Positions 1 through 12,356 of a stretch of DNA of 64,000 bases are shown here, piece after piece. The notes beneath the pieces are model-generated. The model saw only the letters and a list, made by a program, of their open reading frames with translations. It did not search any database and was not told the DNA's origin. Origin of the DNA: an uncultured Pelagibacteraceae bacterium (lineage in GTDB: Bacteria > Pseudomonadota > Alphaproteobacteria > Pelagibacterales > Pelagibacteraceae); the NCBI GenBank assembly GCA_902514665.1, contig CABXRS010000002.1:1-64000 (forward strand), in the 5' to 3' direction. Both the position numbers and the translations under genes were made by a program. Position 1 is the first letter of the stretch, and each line of letters opens with the position of its first letter.

Positions 1-1218
<1,218 letters not shown>

Positions 1219-1220
1219 AA

Positions 1221-2501
1221 ATGAAGTTTTTTGAAACTTCTAAACAATACTCTTTTAAAAAATCAACCTATATAACTTTAAGATGGATAGGAATTGTTGG
1301 ACAATTTGTTGCTGTAAACTTTGTATATTTAATCTTAAATTTTGAGTTCAATTTTATTTTTTCAAATTTAATAATATTTTTAGGGATTTTGAGTAATTTT
1401 TATTTAATTTATGTTTATAAAAAGACTCAACTGTCAGATAGATCTGCATTCATTTTCTTATTTATTGATATAATTCAATTGAGTAGTTTACTTTATTTAA
1501 CAGGAGGTATTGTAAATCCATTTACTATTTTTTTATTAATCCCAAGTGTATTTTCTTCTTCTAACTTAAGTTTCAAAACTAACTCATTATTAGTAGGTTT
1601 GACTGCTATTTTGATTATAATTCTTACTTTTTATTCTACAGACTTGCCTGCACCTTTAAGTGATCATTTCCATGTAAGTCCTTATTATTATTTTTCTATA
1701 CCTATAGCACTGATCATTGCTCTCCTTTTTCTAAATTATTTTGCAATGACATTTGGATCACAATCACGTTTAAGAAAAGATGCCTTATCAAAAATGGAAG
1801 AAATAATGGCTCAAGAACACGAGCTACTTTCTTTAGGTGGCCAAGCAGCAGCAGCAGCACATTCATTAGGAACTCCTCTCTCAACAATTAAAATAATCAC
1901 TCAAGATTTAGCCAAACAATTAAAGGATAAAAAAGAATTTGAAAAAGATATAGAACTATTAAATAGCCAAGTAGTAAGATGCAATGAAATTTTAAAACGT
2001 TTAAGCCTTAATCCAGTTGAGGAAGATGATTTTATAGATAAAGATATAACTGTTAGAGAATATTTGTCTGAAATTATTCTATCTTTTAAAGAAATAAGTA
2101 AGAAAAATTTTATTTTTAATTTTGATCAAGATTCTAACCCTAGAAAAATCACAAAGTCTATTGAAATTGTCTACGGATTAAGAAATTTTATTGGTAACGC
2201 CAATAAGTTTTCTAGGGATAAAATTTTTATAAATTTGAAAAGTGACAGTGAAATGACAGAAATAACAATAGAAGATGATGGTGCTGGCTATCCTAGAGAT
2301 ATTCTTCCTAAAATTGGAGAACCTTATTTAAATCCTAGTAATAAAGAGAAAAATTCAAAAACAGGATTAGGACTTGGATTATTTATTGGCAAAACTTTAC
2401 TAGAAAAAAATTTTGCTTCATTAAACTTTAGAAACTCTAAAACAAGAGGAGGAGCAGAAGTTATAATTAATTGGCGAAATTTAGATTTATTTAATATTTA
2501 A
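1221..2501 (+). CDS. regB: RegB/PrrB/ActS-type redox sensor histidine kinase
   Basis: Multi-TM N-terminus with GGIVNPF (RegB quinone-site motif GGxxNPF), H-box [16 protein letters not shown], conserved RC in QVVRCNEIL, HATPase motifs. Confidence 0.85.
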   Translation: MKFFETSKQYSFKKSTYITLRWIGIVGQFVAVNFVYLILNFEFNFIFSNLIIFLGILSNFYLIYVYKKTQLSDRSAFIFLFIDIIQLSSLLYLTGGIVNPFTIFLLIPSVFSSSNLSFKTNSLLVGLTAILIIILTFYSTDLPAPLSDHFHVSPYYYFSIPIALIIALLFLNYFAMTFGSQSRLRKDALSKMEEIMAQEHELLSLGGQAAAAAHSLGTPLSTIKIITQDLAKQLKDKKEFEKDIELLNSQVVRCNEILKRLSLNPVEEDDFIDKDITVREYLSEIILSFKEISKKNFIFNFDQDSNPRKITKSIEIVYGLRNFIGNANKFSRDKIFINLKSDSEMTEITIEDDGAGYPRDILPKIGEPYLNPSNKEKNSKTGLGLGLFIGKTLLEKNFASLNFRNSKTRGGAEVIINWRNLDLFNI

Positions 2502-4294
2502 TGATAATTTTTTTTTGTTTCAAAAAGTGAACTTAACTCTGAAATCATAACGTCTCCCAACTCATTAACATCAGTAATCTTAATTGCTTTATTATAGTAT
2601 CTAGAAACATCATGACCAATTCCAATTGCTAAAACTTCAATATCAGATTTATTTTCAATATATTTAACGATTTTTTTTAGATGTTTTTCAAGAAAATCAC
2701 CTGAATTTACACTAAGAGTCGAGTCGTCAACAGGAGCTCCATCAGAAATAACCATTAAAACTTTTCTCTCTTCTTTTCTTTTTTTTATTCTATTATAGGC
2801 CCATGATATTGCTTCTCCGTCAATATTTTCTTTAAGCAAACCTTCTTTAAGCATCAGCCCTAAGTTATTTTTTGCTTGCCTCCAATGAGTATCTGCACCT
2901 TTGTAAATTATATGTCTCAAATCATTTAATCTTCCGGGTGTTTTTGGCTTTAAACTTTTAGCCCACAATTCTCTTGATTGCCCACCTTTCCAGTTTTTAG
3001 TTGTAAAACCTAAAATTTCAACTTTGACCGAGCACCTCTCTAGAGTTCTAGATAAAATATCAGCACAAATTGCAGCTATTGTAATTGGTCTTCCTCTCAT
3101 CGATCCTGAGTTATCTATTAATAAAGTAACAACAGTATCTTTGAATTCTAAATCTTTTTCTTTTTTAAATGACAAAGAGTTGTAAGGGTCCATTATTATT
3201 CTAGGAAGTTTTGAACTATCAAGCAATCCTTCCTCTAAATCAAATTCCCATGCTCTATTCTGTTTTGCGAGTAACTGTCTTTGAAGTTTATTTGCTAGTT
3301 TTGTAATGATATCTTGAAAACCTATTAATTGTTGGTCTAAAGTTTTTCTTAATTTAGTTGCTTCATCAGCATTTTCTAAGTTTTCTGCTTTTACAATTTC
3401 ATCAAATTGAGTGGTAAAGATTTTATAATCAAGATTGAGATTATCTATATTTTTTTTTATAATTTGCTCTGTACTTTGTTCGTTTGAATCTGTTTCCGAT
3501 AGTTGCTCGTCTAAATTAAATTCATCGACATCATAATCTGAGTCCAAAGTAGCCTGTGTTTCTTGATCCTTATTTTCATCTTTGCTATCTTCATTCTCGT
3601 TATTTTGATCATCATTTGAAGGATTGTCTTGTCCTTGATCTTGATTTTCCTCGTTTGACTGATCTTCCTCACTTTGAAAAATATCCATTTCCTCCAGAAT
3701 CTTAGAAAAACGAGAGCTATAAGTGTCCTGATCCTCAAGGTTATCTAATAAAAATTCTTTATGTTTTTCTATAGAACTCTCAAAGTCTTTTTCCCAAAAA
3801 TTAAGCATTTTTGAGGTTAATGGATTGAGTTTAATTTTATGAAAATTTTTAAGCATATAAAGTTCAAATGCTTCAGTAACAGTAACATCTTCTTTAGTTT
3901 TCAATTGGTCTCTACGCTTTTGGCTAATTATTTGAGAATAATTTTCATGAAAATTCTTTTCAATTCCTTTTAACATTTGGCCACCTAAAGCCTCATACCT
4001 TATTTTTTCTGCAATATTATAAAGAGATCTGGAAGAGTTATTTCCAGGTAAATTTTTTTTATAAATAGTATCATTAGAAAATTTTTTCTTTAAAGCAGAG
4101 GAGTCTGTTTCTGCTCGTAATTTTACAAAATCCCTTGGACTATTTATATTACCAATTTCTAAAGAATTTATGTCTTTAGAATTATTTTTTTCAAAATCTT
4201 TTTTAATTAAATCAAAGTTGTCAGAAATAACTTTTGCAGTAGAAGTTAATGCAATCCTAAATTTTTCCTTTAAATTGCTTTCTCTACTACTCAT
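2498..4294 (-). CDS. cobT: CobT-like cobaltochelatase subunit (VWA domain, acidic linker)
   Basis: C-terminal [19 protein letters not shown], acidic low-complexity middle, adjacent to cobS. Confidence 0.85.
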   Translation of the reverse strand: MSSRESNLKEKFRIALTSTAKVISDNFDLIKKDFEKNNSKDINSLEIGNINSPRDFVKLRAETDSSALKKKFSNDTIYKKNLPGNNSSRSLYNIAEKIRYEALGGQMLKGIEKNFHENYSQIISQKRRDQLKTKEDVTVTEAFELYMLKNFHKIKLNPLTSKMLNFWEKDFESSIEKHKEFLLDNLEDQDTYSSRFSKILEEMDIFQSEEDQSNEENQDQGQDNPSNDDQNNENEDSKDENKDQETQATLDSDYDVDEFNLDEQLSETDSNEQSTEQIIKKNIDNLNLDYKIFTTQFDEIVKAENLENADEATKLRKTLDQQLIGFQDIITKLANKLQRQLLAKQNRAWEFDLEEGLLDSSKLPRIIMDPYNSLSFKKEKDLEFKDTVVTLLIDNSGSMRGRPITIAAICADILSRTLERCSVKVEILGFTTKNWKGGQSRELWAKSLKPKTPGRLNDLRHIIYKGADTHWRQAKNNLGLMLKEGLLKENIDGEAISWAYNRIKKRKEERKVLMVISDGAPVDDSTLSVNSGDFLEKHLKKIVKYIENKSDIEVLAIGIGHDVSRYYNKAIKITDVNELGDVMISELSSLFETKKNYH

Positions 4295-5269
4295 TTAAAT
4301 TTGAATATTCATCAATGACTCAGGCAATTCTTCACCAAAACACCTTTGATAATATTCTGCAATAGTATTTTTTTCTATATCATCACATTTATTTAGAAAG
4401 GTTACTCTGAAAGCGTAACCGACATCTTTAAAGATCTCTGAATTTTCAGCCCAATGCATAACAGTTCTTGGACTCATAACTGTTGAAATATCCCCTGCAA
4501 TAAATCCTTTACGTGTTAAAGAGGCTACTTTAATCATGTTGGAAACAATTTCTTTCCCTTTTGAATTGTTCAAATTTTTGTTTTTAGCTAAAATAATATC
4601 CATTTCTCTATCAAGACTCAGATAATTAAGTGTCGTTACTATATTCCATCTGTCCATTTGACCTTGGTTTATTTGCTGAGTACCATGGTAAAGACCACTG
4701 GTATCTCCTAAGCCTACTGTATTTGATGTAGCAAATAATCTAAAAAATTTATTTTGCTTTATTACTTTATTTTTATCTAGTAGCGTAAAATTACCTTCAG
4801 CTTCTAAAACCCGCTGGATTACAAACATAACATCAGGTCTTCCTGCATCATATTCATCAAATACAAGAGCAACTGGATTTTGAATAGACCATGGCAAAAT
4901 TCCTTCATTAAATTGGGTGATTTGTTTACCCTCTTTTAAAACTATTGCATCTTTTCCAATTAAATCTATTCGGCTAACATGGCTATCTAGATTTACACGA
5001 ATACATGGCCAGTTTAGTCTAGCAGCTATCTGCTCAATGTGAGTAGACTTGCCTGTACCATGATATCCCTGAACTAAAACTCTTTTATTAAACGAAAAAC
5101 CAGAAATGATTGCCAGTGTAGTATCTCTGTCAAATTTATAACTTTTATCAATTTCAGGAACATAATCATTTTTTTTTGAAAATGCATCAACCTCCATCTC
5201 TGAGTCTATTCCAAATGTTTGTTTCAAAGAGACTTTAATGTCTGGTTTTATATCAAGATTTGGTGTCAA
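4295..5269 (-). CDS. cobS: CobS-like AAA+ (MoxR-type) cobaltochelatase subunit
   Basis: Walker [10 protein letters not shown], Walker [54 protein letters not shown]. Confidence 0.88.
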   Translation of the reverse strand: MTPNLDIKPDIKVSLKQTFGIDSEMEVDAFSKKNDYVPEIDKSYKFDRDTTLAIISGFSFNKRVLVQGYHGTGKSTHIEQIAARLNWPCIRVNLDSHVSRIDLIGKDAIVLKEGKQITQFNEGILPWSIQNPVALVFDEYDAGRPDVMFVIQRVLEAEGNFTLLDKNKVIKQNKFFRLFATSNTVGLGDTSGLYHGTQQINQGQMDRWNIVTTLNYLSLDREMDIILAKNKNLNNSKGKEIVSNMIKVASLTRKGFIAGDISTVMSPRTVMHWAENSEIFKDVGYAFRVTFLNKCDDIEKNTIAEYYQRCFGEELPESLMNIQI

Positions 5270-5786
5270 TTTTATCTCTATAAGTATTTTTAAGCTGTGT
5301 ATAAGCTAAAGTTATTAATTTAAGTTTTTCCTCGTATTTTTTATTTCCAGAATTCATATCAGGGTGGAATTTTTTAACAAGCACTTTGAATTTGTCCTGT
5401 ATTTTCCTCCACTTTAGACCCACCGAAATACCAAGAATACCAAACGCTTTGATATCTTTGTGATCAAATTTAAATTGACGCATATGATCATACTCACCAT
5501 TTACTTTATCCTTATCTAATTCGTCTTTTAATGTTGTATTCCAAAGAACTTTAAAAAAATTGTCTGAGGAACTAAAACTCTGTGTAGGCTTATGCCATAT
5601 CATATCAGACTTTAAAAAATCCATTACTTGGTCGTCATTCATTCCAGAAAAGTAATTCCAATTTTTGTTGAATTCTTTTACATGCTCAAGACATAGCATT
5701 CTAAATTTTTTACTATTATCTTTTTCAACTGGTGCTTTATATTCACCAATTTTATTACAATTATTCCAGTCACAAATATTTTTCAT
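5253..5786 (-). CDS. J-domain protein with N-terminal Cys-rich putative zinc site
   Basis: C-terminal J-domain with HPD ([28 protein letters not shown]); N-terminal CDWNNC...CLEH. Confidence 0.8.
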   Translation of the reverse strand: MKNICDWNNCNKIGEYKAPVEKDNSKKFRMLCLEHVKEFNKNWNYFSGMNDDQVMDFLKSDMIWHKPTQSFSSSDNFFKVLWNTTLKDELDKDKVNGEYDHMRQFKFDHKDIKAFGILGISVGLKWRKIQDKFKVLVKKFHPDMNSGNKKYEEKLKLITLAYTQLKNTYRDKIDTKS

Positions 5787-5807
5787 GATATATAATAAAT
5801 ATTATTT

Positions 5808-6068
5808 ATGGATATAAATGACTTAATTGCAATTGTAAAAAAAAAATTGCAGGATAAGATAAATATTGAAAGTATTAGAATAGAGGATAAATCTTTTCTT
5901 CATAAAAATCATGTTGGCAATCAAGAAGGCAGATTCCATTTAAAAATAAGTTTAATTTCTAGTGAACTTAAAAATATGAGTAGGATAGAAAGTAATAAGA
6001 AAATTTTCAAAATTTTAGATAAAGAAATGAGAGATTCTATTCATTCAATTCAAATCTTGATTTCTTAA
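5808..6068 (+). CDS. BolA family protein
   Basis: 86 aa, BolA-like IRIEDKSFLHKNHVGN...GRFHLKISLISSEL... Confidence 0.8.
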   Translation: MDINDLIAIVKKKLQDKINIESIRIEDKSFLHKNHVGNQEGRFHLKISLISSELKNMSRIESNKKIFKILDKEMRDSIHSIQILIS

Positions 6069-7163
6069 AAAATTTGTTAAAAATAAACCTAATTTTTTTT
6101 TAGAATATTCTTTATTGATTATTGGAGCTCCAATTTTTTTGAGCAAGACCAAATTAATTTTATTTGATCTATTTTTCTTATCTTTTGCCATAAAGCTTAA
6201 AATTTTTTTTGTATCCTTTTGATTAAAAAATTTACTTACAGAAGATGGTAAATCAGAATTGTCAATATGATTTATAATGGAATAATAATCTTTTTTATCC
6301 ATTAATTTTGCTTTAAGACTAAAATCTAGCGCAGTTTTCATTCCAAGTATTACAGCTTCTCCATGATTTAGCTTTCTACTAAATCCTAATGTTGCTTCAT
6401 AAGCATGAGCAAAAGAATGACCAAAATTTAAAATTTTTCTTAAACCTTTCTCTTTTTCATCTTTTTCAACTACCGCCTTTTTAATCTTACAACTTTCATA
6501 AATAGATTTTTCAATAAATGGCGATGTTAAATTTAAAATTTTAGTTTTATTGTTATTTAAAAAATTATAAAATTTTTTACTCCCAATAATTGAATGTTTT
6601 AAAATTTCTCCATATCCACAAATTATCTCTCTTTTAGGTAAAGTTTTCAAAAATTGAGTGTCAGAAATAACAAGATTGGGCTGGTAAAAACTTCCAATTA
6701 GATTTTTACCATAACTGGTATTTACAGCTGTCTTACCACCAATTGAAGAGTCAACCTGGGATAAGAGAGTAGTTGGTATGTTTATAAATTTAAGCCCCCT
6801 TTTGAACAGACTTGCAGCAAAACCACTTATATCCCCAGTTATTCCTCCTCCAATAGATATCAAACAGTCGTCTCTAGAAAAATTTTTATTTAACAAAATG
6901 TCTAAAATTTTATTTATATTATTCATATTTTTATTTAATTCATTGGCTTTAAAATAATAAATATAACTCATTTTATTTTTTAAAGATTTTTTAATAGTAG
7001 AAACTAATTTTTTAGGAACATTTCTATCTACAACTAAAAGACATCTGTTAAAATCAATTGAATTAGATTTTAAAATTTTAGAAATATTCTTAGATATTCT
7101 ATGTCCAATTAAAATTGGATATTTCTCAGTATTTGTTTCTATATTTAATTTAATTTGATTCAT
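6045..7163 (-). CDS. aroB: 3-dehydroquinate synthase
   Basis: GGGITGDISGFAASLFKRGLKFINIPTTLLSQVDSSIGGKTAVN, LNFGHSFAHAYE; next to aroK. Confidence 0.95.
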   Translation of the reverse strand: MNQIKLNIETNTEKYPILIGHRISKNISKILKSNSIDFNRCLLVVDRNVPKKLVSTIKKSLKNKMSYIYYFKANELNKNMNNINKILDILLNKNFSRDDCLISIGGGITGDISGFAASLFKRGLKFINIPTTLLSQVDSSIGGKTAVNTSYGKNLIGSFYQPNLVISDTQFLKTLPKREIICGYGEILKHSIIGSKKFYNFLNNNKTKILNLTSPFIEKSIYESCKIKKAVVEKDEKEKGLRKILNFGHSFAHAYEATLGFSRKLNHGEAVILGMKTALDFSLKAKLMDKKDYYSIINHIDNSDLPSSVSKFFNQKDTKKILSFMAKDKKNRSNKINLVLLKKIGAPIINKEYSKKKLGLFLTNFLRNQDLN

Positions 7164-7686
7164 AAATTTTAATTATTTTATTAACTACTTCATTTTTAGT
7201 TAAATTATCACATTTAATTTCAAACAACGCTTTTGCATAAATGTTAGAGCGTTTTTTTATTAAATCAATTATTTCATTATCTGACGAGTTTATTGCAAGG
7301 GGTCTTTTTTTACTATTTTTTATTCTTGTTAACAAAATGTTGTTATCCCAGTTTAGCCAAAACGATATATGACTTTTCAAAACTACTTTTCTAATATTTT
7401 CATTTATGAAAGCTCCACCACCAAGAGAGATCACAGAGGGATATAGTTTTAATTTTTTAAGTGTTATTTTTTCCTCAATTTTTCTAAAATAATCTTCACC
7501 TTTATCTTCAAAAACTTTGCTTATTGTTGTCCCTAATTTTTTTTCAATCTCATTATCAGTATCTATAAAATTTAATTTAAGTTTTTTTGCGACCAGCAAG
7601 CCTATAGAACTCTTTCCAGATCCCATCATTCCTAAAAATACTAGATTTTCTTTTGATTTCATAAGTTTCTTTATTGAAAAACACAA
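7150..7686 (-). CDS. aroK: Shikimate kinase
   Basis: P-loop LGMMGSGKSSIG, FIDTDNEIEK, SLGGGAF, RPLA; adjacent to aroB. Confidence 0.93.
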   Translation of the reverse strand: MCFSIKKLMKSKENLVFLGMMGSGKSSIGLLVAKKLKLNFIDTDNEIEKKLGTTISKVFEDKGEDYFRKIEEKITLKKLKLYPSVISLGGGAFINENIRKVVLKSHISFWLNWDNNILLTRIKNSKKRPLAINSSDNEIIDLIKKRSNIYAKALFEIKCDNLTKNEVVNKIIKIYESN

Positions 7687-7718
7687 ATATGTCTTAATTT
7701 GAAATTATCTAAAGTTAT

Positions 7719-7901
7719 ATGCAATTTACTAAAAATACAAGTTCAGGCAAAGCTAGTATTATGGGAATAGTAATTAAATTATCACTTGGATTGATAGTTG
7801 TACTAAGTTTTGTTTTTTTTATAAACTCATTAGATTTCCCTGCTCCCAAAAAAGAAATAGAAAAAATTATTCCAAATGAAAATTTTAAAATTGTTAAATA
7901 A
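7719..7901 (+). CDS. Small single-TM protein (60 aa), probable conserved alphaproteobacterial protein
   Basis: One hydrophobic helix then charged tail DFPAPKKEIEKIIPNENFKIVK; its end overlaps the next same-strand ORF. Confidence 0.6.
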   Translation: MQFTKNTSSGKASIMGIVIKLSLGLIVVLSFVFFINSLDFPAPKKEIEKIIPNENFKIVK

Positions 7902-9639
7902 AAAATATTTTTCAATTTTAATATTTTATTTGTTATCAGGGATAAATTCTTTTGCAGAAGAAAAACCAGTTGATATCTGGAATTTAGAAAAAAAACAAAC
8001 AGATATTGTTGAAGAAACCAATATTTCTAATCAAAAACAAATCAATAGCAATGAAAGTAGTATTTATAACATGCAATCAAACAAGAAAATTGATCAAATT
8101 AAACTGGATCAAAATGTTGACTCGAAAGAAGTAAAAATTGTAGGGTTATATGATCCAGCAGAATTCGGACTTAGTATTGACATGTGGTCAAATTCTGACG
8201 GATCAAAGTTAAAAAGTCTATTTGAAAATATTAATAATTATGCTCTTTCACAAGATGCATCAGAAATAATGAATATTTCCATGTTGACTAATGCCTACTA
8301 TCCAAATCAAAATATAACTGAGCAAGAGTTTTTGAAATTCAAATCTGATTGGTTAATTAAAAATTCTAATTTAGAAATAATTGAGGAATATTTGATAAAA
8401 AATCAAACAATCAACTTGCACCCTGAGCTAACTAGGTTTTTAGTAGACAACTATTTATCTGATTCGAATATAAAAAAAGCATGTGAAATTTTTTCTAATA
8501 TTAATGAACCAATTGAGGATAACTATTTATCCAAGTTCAATTTATATTGCTTAATCAATTATGGCAAAAAGGAAGAAGCTCAATTAATTTTAGATTTAAA
8601 AAAAGAACTTGGTTTTCAAGACGATTATTACGAAAATAAAATTAATTATTTATTTGGATATATTGAAGAGTCTGATAAAATAATTTCAGAAGAATCTCTT
8701 TTAGACTTTCATTTAGCACATAGGACTAATCCTGAATTTTCTTTTGAACCTACAGTAGACTCTCCAAAATTTATTTGGCAATATTTATCTGCCTCAAATC
8801 TTCTTATTAATATTAAAGATATAGAAATTACCGATATAGATAAAATTTCTATTATTGAAAAAGCAGTTCACGATAAAAATTATCCAGAAAAAGATTTATT
8901 TGAATTTTATAAGAAATTTCAATTCAATATAAATCAACTTTTAAATGCAAAGGATGTATATAAATCTTTATCAAAAATAGAAGGCAGAGCACTATTATAC
9001 CAAAGAACTCTTTTAACTGAGGAGCTAAATTTAAAGTTAGAATTGATGCAAACTTTAAAAAAAGCCTTTAAAAAAGATGAAATTGAAAATGCCTTCGATC
9101 AAGAATTAAAACGCTTTCTAAACCTAATCTCAGAGGAAGATGTACCCTCAAATTATACAACCTTTTACAATAATTATTCCAAAAATGATCAAGTAACTGA
9201 TAAAAAAATTAAGTTTAATAACAAAATTTTGCATCAATCAAAATTAATAAATTATTTTAATGGAGATTACGCTAAATCCCAAATTGAACAAGAACTTGAA
9301 AAATTTTTAAAAAAAATCAAAAAGGATAAAAAATATATTTTATCAAAAAAAGATATTATTTTCCTGGAAGCTTTAAAGTCTGATGGAATACAAATATCAA
9401 AAAAATATGACAACCTTTATGAAGTCAAACAGTCAGAAATGCCAGAAGATATTCAGCTCAAGATTGAAAATAATGAGATCGGTGCAGCACTATTAAGAGT
9501 AATTGAAGTTATTGGCCCTGAAAAAATAGAAAATTTAGATGAGGATACTGTTTATTTTATTATAAATACTCTTAATCAATTAAATGTTGATTTAATTAGG
9601 AATAAACTTTTGCTAAAGTTTCTTCCTTTAAAAGTATAA
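7876..9639 (+). CDS. Exported hypothetical protein with signal-peptide-like N-terminus
   Basis: 587 aa ORF; N-terminal KYFSILIFYLLSGINSFAEE, no recognised catalytic motif. Confidence 0.75.
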   Translation: MKILKLLNKKYFSILIFYLLSGINSFAEEKPVDIWNLEKKQTDIVEETNISNQKQINSNESSIYNMQSNKKIDQIKLDQNVDSKEVKIVGLYDPAEFGLSIDMWSNSDGSKLKSLFENINNYALSQDASEIMNISMLTNAYYPNQNITEQEFLKFKSDWLIKNSNLEIIEEYLIKNQTINLHPELTRFLVDNYLSDSNIKKACEIFSNINEPIEDNYLSKFNLYCLINYGKKEEAQLILDLKKELGFQDDYYENKINYLFGYIEESDKIISEESLLDFHLAHRTNPEFSFEPTVDSPKFIWQYLSASNLLINIKDIEITDIDKISIIEKAVHDKNYPEKDLFEFYKKFQFNINQLLNAKDVYKSLSKIEGRALLYQRTLLTEELNLKLELMQTLKKAFKKDEIENAFDQELKRFLNLISEEDVPSNYTTFYNNYSKNDQVTDKKIKFNNKILHQSKLINYFNGDYAKSQIEQELEKFLKKIKKDKKYILSKKDIIFLEALKSDGIQISKKYDNLYEVKQSEMPEDIQLKIENNEIGAALLRVIEVIGPEKIENLDEDTVYFIINTLNQLNVDLIRNKLLLKFLPLKV

Positions 9640-9662
9640 AAATTAATTTTATTATTTATTAT

Positions 9663-10187
9663 ATGAGTATCAGAGATATTATTACTGTACCCAGTGATAC
9701 ATTAAAAAAAATCTCAACTCCGATTGAAAAAGTTGGTGTAAATGAAAAGAAGTTAGCGAGGGATTTACTTGAGACAATGTATAAATCAAATGGTATTGGT
9801 CTTGCAGCGGTTCAAGTAGGTATATTAAAAAGAATTCTAGTTATTGATGTTTCTTCTAAAGATGAAAAGAAAAAACCGATGTGTTTTATTAACCCTGTAA
9901 TTAAAAGTTTAAGTGAAGATACATCTATATATGAGGAAGGATGCTTATCTATTCCAGATACATTCATAGAAATAGAGAGGCCAAAGATTTGTACAGTAGA
10001 ATATGTTGATATTAATGGTAAAATAAAAAATTTAGATTGCGATGGTCTTTTGTCAACTTGTCTTCAACATGAAATAAACCATTTAGATGGAAAATTAATT
10101 ATTGATCATTTATCAAAATTAAAAAGAGATATAATTATAAAAAAAATTTCAAAAAATAAAAAAAATCCTGATCGTATACTAGTCTAA
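9663..10187 (+). CDS. def: Peptide deformylase
   Basis: Motifs GIGLAAVQVG, EEGCLSIP, QHEINHLDG. Confidence 0.96.
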   Translation: MSIRDIITVPSDTLKKISTPIEKVGVNEKKLARDLLETMYKSNGIGLAAVQVGILKRILVIDVSSKDEKKKPMCFINPVIKSLSEDTSIYEEGCLSIPDTFIEIERPKICTVEYVDINGKIKNLDCDGLLSTCLQHEINHLDGKLIIDHLSKLKRDIIIKKISKNKKNPDRILV

Positions 10188-10189
10188 TA

Positions 10190-11113
10190 ATGGTAAAAAA
10201 TATTGTTTTCATGGGCACACCAATGTTTGCTGTGCCAATTTTAAAGTCTTTGTATCAGAATGGATATTCTATTTCATGCGTTTATACTCAACCTCCTCAA
10301 AAATCTAAAAGAGGACAAAAAATCAATAAGTCTCCTATTCAAGGAATTTCAGAAACTCTTAATATTGATTGTAGAGCCCCATTAACTTTAAAAGAAAATA
10401 AAGATGAATATGAATATTTCAAATCTCTAGATATAGATCTAGCAATTGTTGTTGCTTATGGGCAGATTATTCCAAAAGAATTTTTAAGTTTAACAAAAAA
10501 AGGATTTATAAATATACACGCATCCATTCTGCCAAAGTGGAGAGGAGCAGCGCCCATACAAAGAGCTATAATGAATTTAGATCAAGAAACAGGTGTAAGT
10601 ATCATGAAAATAGAGGAAAAATTAGACGCAGGGCCAGTTTGCAATACCTACAAAATAAACATTGAGAATAATTTAAATTCTGCTGAAATTGCTGAAAAGT
10701 TATCTTTTGTTGCTGCAGAAAAAATTTTAGATAATATTGATGACATACTTGAGGATAAGGCAACTTTTAAGGACCAAGATCATTCCAAAGCAACATACGC
10801 CCCAAAAATCCAAAAGATAGAGGGTTTAATTGATTGGGTGAGCAAGGCAGAAAATATTATAGGAAAAATAAATGGCTTATATCCTGTTCCTGGAGCTTTT
10901 TTTATATCAAGCGGCGAGAGGTATAAAATTTTAAAAGCAGAAATAAGTAATGGGATTGGAAATCCTGGAGAGGTTCTTAATGATTATTTAGAAATTGCTT
11001 GTGGAGACAAAAAATCAATTAAGGTGATTGAGATACAAAGAGAAGGAAAAAGGCCACAAAACATTGGTGAATTTATGCTCGGCTCAAGAATTAAAAAAGG
11101 CCATCAAATTTAA
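10190..11113 (+). CDS. fmt: Methionyl-tRNA formyltransferase
   Basis: FMGTPMFAVPIL, NIHASILPKWRGAAPIQRAI; directly after def. Confidence 0.96.
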   Translation: MVKNIVFMGTPMFAVPILKSLYQNGYSISCVYTQPPQKSKRGQKINKSPIQGISETLNIDCRAPLTLKENKDEYEYFKSLDIDLAIVVAYGQIIPKEFLSLTKKGFINIHASILPKWRGAAPIQRAIMNLDQETGVSIMKIEEKLDAGPVCNTYKINIENNLNSAEIAEKLSFVAAEKILDNIDDILEDKATFKDQDHSKATYAPKIQKIEGLIDWVSKAENIIGKINGLYPVPGAFFISSGERYKILKAEISNGIGNPGEVLNDYLEIACGDKKSIKVIEIQREGKRPQNIGEFMLGSRIKKGHQI

Positions 11114-11854
11114 ATGGCGAGATATCAAGTTATTATAGAATATGTTGGTACAAATTTTAGAGGTTGGCAGATTCAAAAAAAAGGATCTACTATTCAAGGA
11201 TTAATACAAAAATATCTATCAAAACTTTTAAAAGAAAAAATAATTCTCAATGGATCTGGTAGAACAGATGCAGGGGTACATGCCCATGCTCAATCTGCAC
11301 ACTTTGATTGTAAGAAAAAAATTTTAGATTTAACAAAATTTTTAAAATCAATTAATCACTTTCTTAACAACAAAGGTATAGCAATTATTAAAATTAAAAA
11401 AAGAAGTGAAAAATTTCACTCTCGATTTTCTGCCAAACAAAGAATTTATAAATATATAATTTTTAATCAGTTAACTGCTCCTGTAATTCAAAAAGGTAGA
11501 GGGTGGTATGTGAGGAAAATATTAGATATTGATCTAATGAAAAAGGGAGCAAATAAATTATTGGGAACAAATGACTATTCGACCTTTAGGTCATCAAGTT
11601 GTCACGCTAAAAGTCCAATTAGAACAATCAAATTAATCAAAATAAGAGCATTAAAAAATAAAATTGAAATAGAATTCAGATCACAATCATTTTTACAACA
11701 GCAAGTAAGATCGATGGTAGGTTGCCTAAAATATTTGGGTGAAAAGAAATGGGACCTTAAAACTTTTGAGAAAGTATTTAGATCTAAAAAAAGAGTATTG
11801 TGTGCTCCACCAGCACCACCCGAAGGGCTTTTTTTATACAGAGTTATTTATTAA
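11114..11854 (+). CDS. truA: tRNA pseudouridine synthase A
   Basis: Motif GSGRTDAGVHAHAQSAHFD, SFLQQQVRSMVG. Confidence 0.95.
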   Translation: MARYQVIIEYVGTNFRGWQIQKKGSTIQGLIQKYLSKLLKEKIILNGSGRTDAGVHAHAQSAHFDCKKKILDLTKFLKSINHFLNNKGIAIIKIKKRSEKFHSRFSAKQRIYKYIIFNQLTAPVIQKGRGWYVRKILDIDLMKKGANKLLGTNDYSTFRSSSCHAKSPIRTIKLIKIRALKNKIEIEFRSQSFLQQQVRSMVGCLKYLGEKKWDLKTFEKVFRSKKRVLCAPPAPPEGLFLYRVIY

Positions 11855-12324
11855 TTTTTCTTTTTGCCAATTGCAAATTTTTTATTTATTCTCCATCTAG
11901 ATTCAGCTCTAACTATATAGCCACAACAGTTTCTAGATTTGCATTTACATGGAAATTGTCTAAAATTTTCATCATATCCAAATCCATAATCACAAGTAAA
12001 TTCCTCACCTTTTTTAATATCTTTTATTGCTTTAACCCAAATTTTAAGTCCCTTACCATCATAATCACAATTATTATTACACGAATGATTGATTAAACCT
12101 GCCGTATTCCATGGAAAATCTCCATCAAGATCGTATCTTTTATTTATAGTAAATAAATAAATTGGTTTACCATTATCGTATTTATTAGATGCCTCGGTTT
12201 GTTTTTTTGTGATTAATTTACCGATATAATCAATTATTTTAGTCCCTGCCTTAATATCTTTTGTTGCGTAAAGTCCTCTTCCATTTTTATCTATAAATGA
12301 CTTTTTAATTCTGTAAAGTTTCAT
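11851..12324 (-). CDS. SET-domain lysine methyltransferase-like protein
   Basis: SET motifs GRGLYATKDIKAG, LINHSCNNNCDY, GEEFTCDYGFGY; post-SET-like CKCKSRNCCGYI. ATG at 12324 preferred over the TTG at 12360 used in the track. Confidence 0.85.
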   Translation of the reverse strand: MKLYRIKKSFIDKNGRGLYATKDIKAGTKIIDYIGKLITKKQTEASNKYDNGKPIYLFTINKRYDLDGDFPWNTAGLINHSCNNNCDYDGKGLKIWVKAIKDIKKGEEFTCDYGFGYDENFRQFPCKCKSRNCCGYIVRAESRWRINKKFAIGKKKN

Positions 12325-12356
12325 TAAGATTGTGTTTAGATACTTATGCTTAATTA

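Noticed and set aside
3511-3738. 75-aa same-strand ORF inside cobT
   Set aside because: Out-of-frame shadow of the acidic low-complexity region of cobT; no independent support.
7715-7915. 66-aa reverse ORF opposite the 60-aa small protein
   Set aside because: Antisense shadow; the forward ORF has a plausible TM and tail and a same-strand overlap with the next gene.
11800-12096. 98-aa forward ORF opposite the SET gene
   Set aside because: Antisense of a clear SET-domain protein; composition typical of shadow ORFs.
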